Below, one piece after another: positions 37,492 through 48,382 of a DNA stretch of 64,000 nt; position 1 is the first letter of the stretch, and each line of letters starts with the position of its first letter. The notes under the pieces were generated by a model that did no database searches, was not told the DNA's origin, and saw nothing but the letters and a program-made list of their open reading frames with translations. The translations under genes were made by a program, and so were the position numbers. Source of the DNA: Prinia subflava (taxonomy: Eukaryota; Chordata; Aves; Passeriformes; Cisticolidae); the NCBI RefSeq assembly GCF_021018805.1, contig NC_086248.1, positions 53,139,485 to 53,203,484 on the forward strand. The letters are read 5' to 3'.

Positions 37492-40400
37492 CCAGGAGAT
37501 CATTCTCCAATGCAGTGCCTTGAAATTTCTGCTACAAAGAAATTTGCCCAGCACCACTGTGCCAGCAGGCATCGAAATTTGGGTGTATAAGAACAAGACT
37601 CTAAGTGACGTTGAAGAAACTCAGTCCATTGCAAGATGCTGTGAGACCTGTGCACTTTGAAAGTGCTTGGGGCTCAAAGTGATCTCAGGTCAGACAACAG
37701 ACTAAAGTTAGACACTGAGCTTTCAACCCAAATTCTCTCTGAAACCTCAAGTAAGTTAAAAAAACCCAGAAACATATGGATCAATATACCTATAGTAGTG
37801 CATCCTGCAATTTCACTTGCAAAAATTGTGGGATTTCTATCGCTAATGCCTGCATTGTACTCCATTGCATACTGTAAACTATTTCTTAGGAATTTGATGA
37901 TGTGATGCCTCTACTTAGAGGCTGCCCTGAGTCCCTAGGGACTTGCTAGGGACCAAAAGTGAAACAAAGAAAATGGAGGTCCTACACTCAACTAAAGCTT
38001 TATGTAGAAAATCTCAGTTTAGCTCAGGGAATATTTTCTATATGAATAAGTGATTTCTCAGTACTAGGAAAGATTTGGAGCTGTTAATGGCCCCATAGTA
38101 AGAATAAGGAATGTGGTCTCTACATTGCTGTGTGGATGGCTTTTCTCCATTGGCCTCTCCAGTCTGGTCTTCCTTCTTATCTGTACAGGGGTCAAAGAAT
38201 CCTAACTTGGGGTTGTCTTGACTGAAAACTGCTTAATTCCCTCTTTCCCAATGCTGCTAATTGCCATTCCAGCTCTGCTTGTCTTTCTGTCTCTAGCTGA
38301 GTTCCAGTGGCTTCCATTTTTCAGAATGAGATGAACTTATGGAAATGGTAATTGGTCCAGCTCATCATAGTATAGACAGGCTCTTAGTGAACTATCAGAT
38401 CAAAATACAGGTTGGGTTTACAGACACCAGGTACATTAGGTGCAACAGATTTATAGGGAAATTCTGGGGCAATTCCAAGAGCAAGACAGTGCAGACAGAT
38501 TATTAAGAACAGTTCTGAGGAAGTCTTGAATGAAGTTCAAATTACTGAAATGACTAATGCACTTCAGATTTGGCCAGGAAGCAGCAGTAAGCTGTCATTT
38601 CCAACAGAAAGGCACCAACCATTAAACAATGAGTTCTCTTTGACACAACACTTTTTACCAACTTCATTATTGCAGGAATTTAATCATTGGTTACTTTTAC
38701 TATCAAGGCAAATGGCTATGTGAGGTTTGGGCACAGATAAGATATTTGTTTCTTATGTCTAAAATATCTTTGCTACAGGCTGGATTTGCTGCTAAGTAGA
38801 CAAACCACATCTGAAGCATTAATGCTCTCATAAACTGACTTCTGCTTTGTGATCATTTCTTTTAAACACAGCTTCTATTCAGCATCAAAAAATATTAGCA
38901 CTTTTCAGAGAAACTAGATCAGTCAGCTTTGACACATGATTTAGCACCCTGGTCATTACACAACACATGGTTTCAAAGTGTCTTTTGCAGTTTTAAACAT
39001 GTAATGTTACTTTGACTACACTGTATTTTTCTCAGACTTCCTTGGGAATTTTATTGTACATGTTTTCAATCATGTTCCCTGACATTTGAGTATAGTTTTC
39101 TCAAATAGCAGGAACTATTGAAATGCTACATGAAATAGCATTATGCAGTGTGGAGAAAGCAGGTGCCACTTTTCTGGCCTGTACACAGAGGTGTTGTGAA
39201 GTCACAAGTATTTTGAAATGGATATCTCTTACCCCATTTTTGACATTTGGAGATAATCTGACAACAAGCAAATGCCACAACTGCTGGGGAGCAAGTTGTT
39301 TTCTGCCCTTTTAATTTCCTCCTTTGGTATCCTGAGATATTTATGGGAAGCAAACCCTTCACAGAGACAGATAGAGCACTTGCTTATATCAGTATGGAGT
39401 TTTCCATGAGCAAAGGAGTGGGTGAGGGAGTTTAGTAAACCATGGGGAGCCTTCTTTGATCCAGCTCACCACAGGCCCACATAAGTGCTAGTAACACACT
39501 GGGGAGGGCTGTGGCAGTGAAAGACTTAGCCCACAGGACAGCATGAGAGCTCCACTCTCAGCAGCAGATTGAACTCCTACCAGATTCAAATGATCCTGGA
39601 GGTATGGCATGAGTAATACTCATGGCTGACAGCCACTAGAAAAGCCAAATCAGCACAGCCTGTGCTTATTGCTGAATCAACTCCTTTCTTAGAGCTTCAG
39701 AAACACAAAGCTGTGCTGACTGCCAGCAATGAGAAAGAGTAAATATGGATCAGAAACTTCAGCCTGTGAGAGGATGAAGGAACTGAAGCTCTCTGGTCTC
39801 CCCTGTGGGAAGAGGAGGCAGGATATAAGCGTTGGTGGGAACAGAGCCCTTTTGTTGATGAGCAGGTGCTGACAAGGATTTCTCCTTGACAGAATGTTCC
39901 TGCACTGGCTATCTTGATTGTTCATCCCTCCCAGTGGCAAGATTTGTGGATCCACAGCACTATACATTTTCAAGAAACCTTGAATCCCTGCCTCTGCCCA
40001 GTGTGGCACTGCCTCGTGGCACACACCTACCCCTTGGTAAGGGCCTGACTTGAGCTATCTGAAGGCCAGCTGCATACTTCACAGCTGTGAACTGGGACTT
40101 TCCAGCAGAAGCTGTGTTTCATGAAGCCATGTGTTCATGTCAGATTTGCTCACTTTGGCCAGACAAAGAAACCGATGAGGCTTCCGAAAAAATCCCTTTT
40201 CCTGGGAGTGCATTGTTCCCACCAATTTCAGTAACATAGTCTGGTAAATAAAAGGCAGAATTTATTCTTAACTATCCTAATTTGATCAGGTACCATTTCC
40301 AGGGCTACTCCAAAGTAAATAGGTCAGGGGTACCTGCCAAAATATCAACCTCTTTCACCTTGTTACTGCTCCCTGATGTGCCTTTGTTTCAGGAGGAGCA

Positions 40401-41157
40401 GGTTAATAAGAGTCCACTGCACAACCCTAACCAGCTGAGGTAGGGATATGGTGCCCTGGGGGCTAGCTCCAGTCATCCAAGCTTTCCTGCAGACATTAAC
40501 ACTAATTGGTCATGAAAATGGAAGATGTAACTATTCTGAAATTCAGCACAGTGAGATGAGCAAACCACCATGGGCTGCTTCAAACCCACTGCTGCAGATC
40601 TACAGAACAAAAGCAAATCTCACCTTGTGGGTGAAAGGATATAATGGGATCACTGTTAGTGGTATTTTACTAGACCAAGAGTTCTGTGTTGTAAAGACTT
40701 GGCTGGAAGACATATGTTTGCTTTTTTGAGAGACTGAAAGGATCTGGTTTAAAATCACACAAGAATAGAAAGCTGCAAAATGCATTAAGCACAAAATTCT
40801 AAAACACAGAACAAGGTGTTGTTAGTTTGCAATTATGTGTATAATATGAAGGTCTAATCTCAGCTGGTTTTACCTTTTTCAAGCAAGACATAGACCATGG
40901 ATCTATGACTGTGAAATTTTGACAAAAATTGGGATTTGAGTCACGACAGTAAACTCTACTTATCAAAATAAGCTCTGGCACTTTTGAAACATGATTGCCT
41001 GAGCCGTGGAAATACTTTTTTTTACTTTAAAACTTATTTTCTACCCATGCTGTTTTATCCTCTTCTGCTCTTTGTCAATAAGGCACTTATCACTATCACC
41101 AGTATGAATCCAGGTTGACCTGGTGGTTTGTTTCTCAATGGGAGGCCTCTGTCATTG
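37491..41157. other. unique sequence, no gene seen
   Basis: About 3.7 kb without recognisable repeats or exons. Open frames reach 111 codons (39689-40024, minus) but have no identifiable features. Confidence 0.55.
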
Positions 41158-41248
41158 CAGGCAGATGATGTGAGATGAATCATGATAATATAAGATGTTA
41201 TGGGGTTCATAAGATAGCAGTCAAATCAATGAAATCATCATCTGCCTG
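41158..41248. other. perfect 13-bp inverted repeat in a candidate regulatory block
   Basis: CAGGCAGATGATG at 41158-41170 and CATCATCTGCCTG at 41236-41248 are exact reverse complements separated by 65 bases. The interior holds GATGAATCATGATAATATAAG and CAAATCAATGAAAT, with ATGAATCAT-like and TGATNNAT-like motifs. The arms contain the E-box-like CAGATG/CATCTG. It may be a bipartite regulatory site or the stem of a long hairpin. Pairing of the interior is poor, so a microRNA precursor is unlikely. Confidence 0.5.
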
Positions 41249-44200
41249 AAGCAGAAAGCAAAACACATGTGAAATAAATTTTAAGCCAGCAGAAAAAAAA
41301 TCCAGTGCTGTCATCACCCCAGTGCTCTATCACCTGTAGAGAAACAGTGCATCTTGCACTGGGGCTTCTTGCCACCCACCTCATAAAATCATGTGCCTGC
41401 TGACCAGCGCTATCGTAAAGCAGAATTTAAACATTCTGCAGCAGAATGTGCAGAGAAAATAATCAAAGGCTTTGGAAGGTTTTTGGACTGGATTTCAGGG
41501 GCAGCAATAAACCTTCATTCACAAGGGAAGTGTTCTTTGATATAAATAGCTTTATATCTCTTGAGTTTCCTTCCCACCTACATAACTATTTCTCTGCTGT
41601 TGGGAACTGTTACTGTTCCATGAGGAATCCAAAATATGGGTAGTGGGTTTTAATTGTGGGAGAAATACCATGTAATACAGTAGCAGCTATTTTTATTATG
41701 CTTTGGTGTCATTTTTCTTTTCCCGAGGGGTGTCACAGGATGATAACAAGGCTGGAATTTTCCCAGATAATGTAAAAGCCCTGACAAAATGAGGCAGAGG
41801 ATCAGCATAGTGAGAAACACTGAGACCCTGACCACAATGTCTGCCTGGAATTGGAGCTAGTTCCTGCTCCTCTGCTTCCTTCCAAGCTCCTTCTGTGCCT
41901 GACTATGGGTCCACAATGACAACACCAGATCTCAGTCCTCTCAGGTCATCTAGATATGAACATTTTATCTGGATGAAATGTCTGCAACCCTTCTTCCTGC
42001 ACATGAACATTTTTTTTTGAGTTTATTAATGTTATCCTTTCAAGGTGGCAACCACAGGATGGACAATGCCAGAGCCACATAAACCTAACTGATGGGAAGA
42101 TAAGCCAACACATTAATACTACAAAATTCAAACTCAACAAATTAATACTACAAACATGAGTTTATTCACTAGTAGGGCTAATCACTATTTTACATTATGT
42201 TTTTCTGGTACCTTTTGATCTGGTAGGAGGAGCCTTAAAGGTGGAGTTATTGTGTTGGTGAACACCAACCTCAAGCAAATTACTGCACTGCTCAAGTCAT
42301 TAATAAACCTTCTGGACCCCAATATGCCAGGAGTGCAGGACAGAGACCTTTATTTTGTCCCTTCAAGGTATCAGAATTAGCTTGTCAAGATTTATTAGCC
42401 TGGATGACATTGAAAAGTGGCTGAGTGATCTTGGAAGAAGCACAGTGAATTACATATCACAAAGCCTGATTTCATTAATACTGCTAGATTAAAAGTAGTG
42501 ATGCATGGGTCTGCTCTGGGGTTTCTGCAGTCATGGCTGGCTAATTGAAAGTCTAGATAAATGATGTACAGATAAAAGCCAATGAGGTCAGAAATACCCA
42601 CCTCATTTATCGGCAATCTCTATCTTCCTATTCATCAATTTCTTGATAATTCCTCTCCCTTCTCCAGTTTTGTGCATTTCTAGTGCAGGATTGTGGGGCA
42701 CAGTGCAATGTCTTTGGCATACTTGAGAAAGAAAGGGAAAAGCCACCCATGCTTCCAGATGTATCTTTCCTTAAAAAAAAAAGGAGAGGATTATTTTTCT
42801 ACGTGATGTGTTTGATTTGTCTCCATTCTTCTGAAAGGAGAGATAAAACCTACAGGCCAGATGCTTCCTACAAGCCTCTAGTATCCCCATTCCATAAGAC
42901 AGAGCAGTGTGGAAAGATAAAAACTTACTAAGATTTGGATGTTGAAACAAATCCCTCTGCATCCCACTGTAAAGAATGTTTGAAGTCCTGCTCTGATTTT
43001 GCATTGGCAGCAATGAGGGCTTTTTGCTCTACAGTTCTGCCCTGGAAATGGCAGCTATCATCCAGCCAGACCTTATGTCCTTACATTACCTCAGAGCACA
43101 CTCTCAGTGCTGCATGGCACCGTGCAACACCACGAGTGACAACACCAGAAACAAGATAGGCAGCAGAATGCAGCACTGCAGTGAGACACACCTCCCAGAC
43201 TCATTTGCTTGGGTCCTGTGCCATACCAATGTGGCAATGCTCTCTCTGTTCCTGGAGAAACCCCTTCCACTGCCAGCCCAGACATCTGGCACCGAATCTC
43301 AGATCTGTATGAACTGTGTTATTTATGAATGGTAATTATCAGTCCACATTTCTAATTCCCTTTACTACTTATGTATTGGCTGAGAACTGGGCAGGGTTAA
43401 CCATAGGTACTGGTAGAAGGGCTGAAGTTGGGCTCACATCTCTGAACCTGGAGTTCAGTGCACACAGTGAAATTTCTTGTCTGCAATTTTCTCTCATATT
43501 TCTTCTTCACCCCTTCTTTCTTCTTCCAGAATGTGCAGATCTTCTCATATAGGCAGAAAGCCACCTGCAAGAGACACCAGTGTCAGCTGCTCATGGAGTT
43601 TGGAAGGCTGGCTGTTTGATCTGCTTCTAGACACAGCACCAGTCACGAATACAATCACTGAAAACTGGTGTATCCTAGCAGCTCATATTTCTTATCTCCA
43701 GGGTTTTCACAGCACACATTCATTTTTACCAAGGCAGATTCTTTTCTCCACAACCACAGAAAATGTGTCTGTGCCCACTGATGCTCAGTGCCATTATACC
43801 ACTTAACACGCCTCTTAGTGGGGTTTGGCAGCAGTAAAGGCCTCAAAGCTGAAGGAATATACTTAGAACACTGCTTGTGTGAAAGCCCCACTGGTTTACT
43901 TTTCTCTGAGGAAATCAATGACCACACAACATGCCCAGATGAAGGAGCAGTCATGAGGAGGACTCTGTCACCAAAGCTTTCTTCCCCCTGATGACAGTAA
44001 CATGACTCATGTGCCCTTGAACCTGAGAAAAACCAACCTTGTGAAAACCTCTGGGAAATTCAGCAGTGGTGAGTCTTTTGCTGCATTGAATGCCAGCACA
44101 GCAAACTCATCTCTGTAAAATGTTCCAACTTCGCAATATTTCAGCTACATGCTACTAGAAGGCATGCCAGATGCCATCACCTCTCTCACCAGAGACAGGC

Positions 44201-45589
44201 TTCCCATTCCTCTGCTTTTGCAAAGGCAAAAGTGGGTAACTTCATGTGATTTATAGGCAAAACTCATCTAGTTAGAGTGCAGTACATGGCCTGTGCCAGC
44301 AGCAGTAAATCCAAACCCTCTGTGCTCTCAAGGGAATGTCTGATGCAGTAGCCTGAAAAATATGTGCAATGTCTTTGAAAATCCTGTTGTTTAGGGTTGG
44401 TATTTCTCATCACCATCCTGTATGCCTACCTGCCTGTGCTGAGAGATTACAACAGCAACAACTGCAAAAATTCCATGGAATCAGATTTTACATCAGACTA
44501 CCCAAATCATTTTTGCATATAGGCAGAAGGTTAAAAAGCTTATTTCTGTATATAACTTTGTTTTTGGTTTTCTTTTTCTCTGTATATCAGAGTTGGGGAG
44601 AAAAATAAAGAAAGGTGATTATATCTAGCATTGAAAATAGCACTTCCGTTGCAGGAATGAAATGTTTAAAGTGCCATTCCAGAACTTTGCAAGTAAAATG
44701 AGTCTGATGAGCAGGCAGTGGCTAAAGAAGGCAGTGAAAGGTACTCAGGAAAAGGAGGAATTCAACTGCCTGTCATCAATTTTAAATTGTGTCCACTTTT
44801 ATTTAAGGAAATGGGTTTAAAAACTGTTCAGCCCTGAACAGGAAAAGGAGTTCATCCCTTGCCATCTAAATAACCCCCACAAAGGGCAGAGGAAAACATG
44901 GGAGGTGAATTACTTTCCCAAAGTCAAGCTGTGGGATAGCAGAAGAGCTAAGGGGAAAGCAGATCCCCGTTGTGCAGTGTTGAGCATCCTGACCCCCAGC
45001 ACCTCCAGCAGCCAGGCTACAGCAGGGAAGGTCATCCTGGGGATGAGCAGGCAGCAGAGCAGCTGCCTCCCATCCTCCCCAAACAAAACGTCTGGCCCTG
45101 CTGCGTTCAGAGGCTGCTCCCTTTGCTTCTGGGTCAGCAGTGAGAGTTTATTTCTCCCTCTGCACAGAACGGACTCTTCCATGTACAGTCTCCTGGGAAG
45201 ATAAAATAGATGTCACTTTATAAAGTAATGGCATTTGCCCCCAGCCAAGACAATATAATCACCTCTGCAGAGGAGAAAAATTCAACCCCTCAGAAATCTG
45301 GGAGATAGCAGGTGTTAGCCTCTTGAATAGGAGTAATAAAAATAATTACTTCTGTTAATATTAGGTATCTGATTTCCAGTGTTGAACAGGAAAAGTGCAA
45401 TACCTGCCATTTTAAATTAGTCTGTCATGTTTTCATTCCTTCCTCACCCCTGGGATTTCAAAAATCTTGATGAAATATGTGTTCACTCTTCAAATATTTC
45501 CTGAGGCCAGTGAGGTCCATATGTTCTTAGGAACAAGTTTTTCAGTCTTCAGGTTGCTTTTCATGACATTTAAATTTTCTGATTTGTAT
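41249..45589. other. unique sequence, no gene seen
   Basis: No exon or mobile element recognised. A 14-base direct duplication (ATTAATACTACAAA) occurs near 42112 and 42141. Several 60-110-codon open frames between 42.9 and 45.2 kb overlap on opposite strands and look fortuitous. Confidence 0.5.
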
Positions 45590-45990
45590 ATATCAGCAGC
45601 ACAAAGCTAGATGATGATGGGGTTTTCCCCTCACAAATATAATGCTATAGTTATAATGCAGCTTAAAGGCAGCAAGAAAGTAATATAATATTTTATAAAG
45701 ATTAGGCAGAATACTACAGTGTTCACATTGTGATTGCAGCACTGGCTCCTAAATTGCAGTGTCATTGTCAAGGTAAGAATGATATTTTATTTAAACTGCT
45801 GCTGAACATATGGTGTTATTTATGTCCCAGACATGCACAGAAGAAAGAATTTTCTAAGTCTAATTTAAGCTGTTAGAGAGTAGACAGCAAAAAGATGAGA
45901 CCTCACTGTTTTTACTAGCTAACAGTGCTGGCTTAGATTAAAATAATTAAGGGATGTATTTTTTTAAAGGAAAAAAATTCTGTATGGATT
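45590..45990. other. candidate conserved non-coding element
   Basis: AT-rich DNA with GTGATTGCAGCAC, CATTGTCAAGG, ATGGTGTTATTTATG, TTTACTAGCTAACAG and TTAGATTAAAATAATTAAGG. CATTGTC is SOX-like and AATTA is homeodomain-like. No open frame crosses it. This is a weak call from motif density; boundaries are arbitrary. Confidence 0.25.
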
Positions 45991-46499
45991 TGTACAGAAA
46001 CCATGACTAATGAAAATGTAGATCTGTATCCTTCCTCTGCTGTCAGATCTTGCCCATGACATCATCTCGGGTAGTCCTCAGCTACCCACTGTACATCACA
46101 TCCCGTGACCTTTCCCTCTATCAGTATTTTTTGATGAAAGGACTGTTCGAAGAGGTTGGGGCAGATTATGTGTGACAGGGAACAAACAGGGATTCTCAGC
46201 ACATCTCTGCATGTGCTAAGAATCATTTGCTCTTTTGCTTACATGGAAGATGAAATTGAGCTGAAGTCAAATTCCAGGTTCACTTTACTCCTAAGTAATG
46301 GCAAATGGTACGGGAGGCTTTGATTCAGAGCACTCTGGGGATTATTTTAGTTTCTATGAAAAACAGGAACTGAGAGAGTACTTTAGAAAAGAGGCTTATT
46401 CTTTAAAACAATTTGAATATATTTCAGCTCTTAGTCCTCTCTTTTCTTTCCTCACCTTCCCTGTACCAAGTTAGGACAAAGAGGAGAAGATAAAATCCA
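45991..46499. other. unique sequence before the CR1 copy
   Basis: No gene or repeat recognised. The right end, near 46476-46499, is purine-rich and may mark the junction with the CR1 insertion. Confidence 0.5.
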
Positions 46500-46501
46500 C
46501 T

Positions 46502-46708
46502 GTGCAACTAGAAATCGATGACCTGATTGCCATAACTGAAATTTGGTGGGATAAATCCCATCATGGGATTGCAGCTTTTGACAGCTACAGGTTGTTCGGG
46601 AGGGACAGGAGAGGAAGGAGGGGCAAATGGGTTGCCCTCTACATCCAGAAATGGATAGAGTGTGAAGAGCTGCCTCTGAAGAGCAGCAGACTGAAAGCTT
46701 ATGGGTGA
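46502..46708 (+). pseudogene. CR1 pol remnant: endonuclease N-terminal part
   Basis: The frame reads a stretch typical of the CR1 apurinic-type endonuclease: IAITEIWWDKSHHGIAAFDS followed by YRLFGRDRRGRRGKWVALYI. It contains the conserved ITE-WWD motif, whose Glu is the metal-binding residue of this endonuclease family. About 69 codons remain before a stop at 46706-46708. The rest of the endonuclease, including its catalytic SDH end, is missing, because the next recognisable piece is the linker. It starts without an ATG, as expected for an internal fragment. Confidence 0.88.
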
Positions 46709-46740
46709 GAGACAGAGACTGACACAACAAAAGAAACCTT

Positions 46741-47060
46741 GTGTCTGTCTCCCACAGGGCAAGAGTGCAAGAGCTCTCCATCCCCATGCACAAGAAATTG
46801 GGCAAGAATGGCAGGGGATTGGCATGGCTGAGTAGAGACCTGCTGGCCAAAACAAAGGGAAAAAAGCAAATGTACAGGCAGGGGAAGCAGGGACAGGCAC
46901 TCTGGGATAAGTATAGGAATGCTGCTCAGTTGTGCGGGGATGGGGTCAGGGAGGCCTAAGTGCAGCTGAGGTTGAACTTGGAAAGGGATGCAAGGAAGAA
47001 CAAAAAGGGCTGCTACAGATATGTTAATCAGAAAAGGAAGATCAAAGAAATCGTACCCCC
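46741..47060 (+). pseudogene. CR1 pol remnant: linker between endonuclease and RT
   Basis: In another frame, residues such as LAWLSRDLLAKTKGKKQMYR and LWDKYRNAAQLCGDGVREA match the linker that joins endonuclease to reverse transcriptase in CR1 pol. After a stop at 46957-46959 the same frame continues with a lysine-rich piece ending in [13 protein letters not shown]. It is one frame away from the preceding remnant, which fits a deletion between them. It encodes no enzyme activity. Confidence 0.82.
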
Positions 47061-47063
47061 AAG

Positions 47064-47252
47064 ATGGACAAGACCAACAAACTGGTAACAATTGTCAAGG
47101 AGAAGGCTGAGGTACAAACCAACATTTTTCCCCAATATCCAGGGACCCCTCAGGGATCCATACTGGGACCAGTACTGTTTAATATCTCCATCAATAACAT
47201 AGACAATGGGATTGAGTGCACCCTCACCAAGTTTGAGACTACATCAAGCTGA
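47064..47252 (+). pseudogene. CR1 pol remnant: reverse transcriptase core piece
   Basis: The frame starts with a degenerate linker ([12 protein letters not shown]) and jumps straight to [19 protein letters not shown]. That is the QGSxLGPxLFxxxIN motif of the LINE reverse transcriptase. Most of the RT fingers and the first catalytic aspartate region are therefore deleted. The FADD catalytic motif that should follow KF is destroyed: the DNA after AAGTTTG lacks a base relative to the usual CR1 sequence, which shifts the frame to a stop at 47250-47252. No polymerase can be made. Confidence 0.85.
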
Positions 47253-47489
47253 GTGATGTGATTGACATGTCTGGAGGACAGAATACCATCCAGAGGGACC
47301 TGGAGAAGCCCAAGGAATGGACCACTGGGAACTCCTTGAGGCTCAACTAAGCCAAGATCCAGGTGCTGCACCTGGGTTGAAACAATCCCAAACAGAAACA
47401 CAGGCTGGGGATACAATGAATTTAGAGCAACTTTGCTAAGAAGGACTTGGGAATGCTGGTGAACAAAAAGCTGGGCATGACCTGGCAAT

Positions 47490-47786
47490 GTGAGCTTGCA
47501 TTGCGGAAAGACCAACTGTATCCTGGGCTGCATCCAAAGCAGCATGGCCAGCAGGTCTAGGGAGGTGATTCAGCCTCTCTACTCTGCCCTGGTGAGACCA
47601 CACCTGGAGTGCTTTGTCCAGCTTTGGAGCCCTCAGCACAGGAAAGACATGGGCTTCTTGGAAAAGATGCAAAGGAGAACCATGAAGATGATCAGAGGGC
47701 TGGAACACCTGTCCTACCAAAACAGGCTGATAGAGTTGAGATTATTCAGCCTGGAGAAAAGGGGACTCCAGCCTTTGATTATTTAA
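47490..47786 (+). pseudogene. CR1 pol remnant: RT C-terminal region
   Basis: The frame includes [40 protein letters not shown] and [20 protein letters not shown]. These blocks are typical of the C-terminus of CR1 pol, including the LVRPHLE-x-x-VQ-W-P motif. The stop at 47784-47786 sits near the place where CR1 pol normally ends. It is in the same frame class as the preceding RT piece, but intervening stops separate them. Confidence 0.88.
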
Positions 47787-47948
47787 AAACAGCTTATAAT
47801 AAAGATGGAGACAAACTTCATAGCAGGGCCTGATGCAATAGGACATGGGGCAATGCTTTTAAACTAAAAAATGGGTATATTTAGAGAGATATAAAGGTAG
47901 CATTTTTTATGATGAGAGAGGTGAAGCATTGGCACAGGTTGCCCAGAG

Positions 47949-48210
47949 GAGGAGGGGAGGTTCAGGTTGCTCAGAAATCACCAAAATAAGTTCAGGTTGG
48001 ACATCAAGAAGAATTTCTTCACAGAAATCGTTGTTAAACCTTGTAATATACTGTCCAGGGAGGTAGTGACGTCACCATCCCTGGAGCTGTTCAAGAAACA
48101 ACTGGACATAGCACTTAGTGCCGTGGTCCAGTTGACAAAGTGGGGATCAGTCAAAGGATTGACTTGATGGTCTAGAGGTCTTTTCCAACCTAAATGATCC
48201 TGTGATTCAT
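47949..48210 (+). mobile_element. second CR1 3' fragment nested inside the first
   Basis: This 0.26 kb insert carries its own CR1 3' end, of a different subfamily from the host copy. It includes TTCAGGTTGGACATCAAGAA, GAATTTCTTCAC, CACCATCCCTGGAGCTGTTC, GGACATAGCACTTAGTGCCG and CTTTTCCAACCTAAATGATC, then the tail CTGTGATTCA. This layout is typical of CR1-J/CR1-X-like avian subfamilies. The host CR1 resumes immediately after it, so this element inserted into the older copy. The first ~30 bases are atypical: GGTTCAGGTTG appears twice nearby, and its left limit may shift by a few bases. Confidence 0.85.
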
Positions 48211-48382
48211 AGAGGTGGTAGATGCCTCATCCCTGGAAACCATCCTGGAAGGCCAGAGATGGGGCTGGGGCCCTGAGCAAGCTGATCTAGTTGTGTCCAT
48301 GCTAATTGCAGAGGGGTTAGTCTACATAACCTTTAAAGGTCCTTTCCTACTCAAGTTATTCTGTAATTCTGTGGTTCTAAGA

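Larger units (their letters stand above)
46500..48382 (+). mobile_element. CR1 LINE, internally deleted and interrupted by a second CR1
   Basis: This copy keeps pieces of the CR1 pol gene in order, then the 3' untranslated end. The conserved 3' sequence stops at 47948 (GTTGCCCAGAG) and resumes at 48211 (AGAGGTGGTAGATGCC). It ends with CTTTAAAGGTCC and ATTCTGTAATTCTGTGG near 48382. The intervening 47949-48210 is another CR1. Two coding deletions, frame changes and stops make it inactive. The original element probably began further upstream, so it is also 5'-truncated. Confidence 0.93.

Noticed and set aside
46452..47091. Several minus-strand open frames of about 130 codons over the CR1 copy
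   Set aside because: They are antisense shadows of purine-rich CR1 coding sequence, which leaves few stops on the opposite strand. They overlap each other in different frames and match no family.
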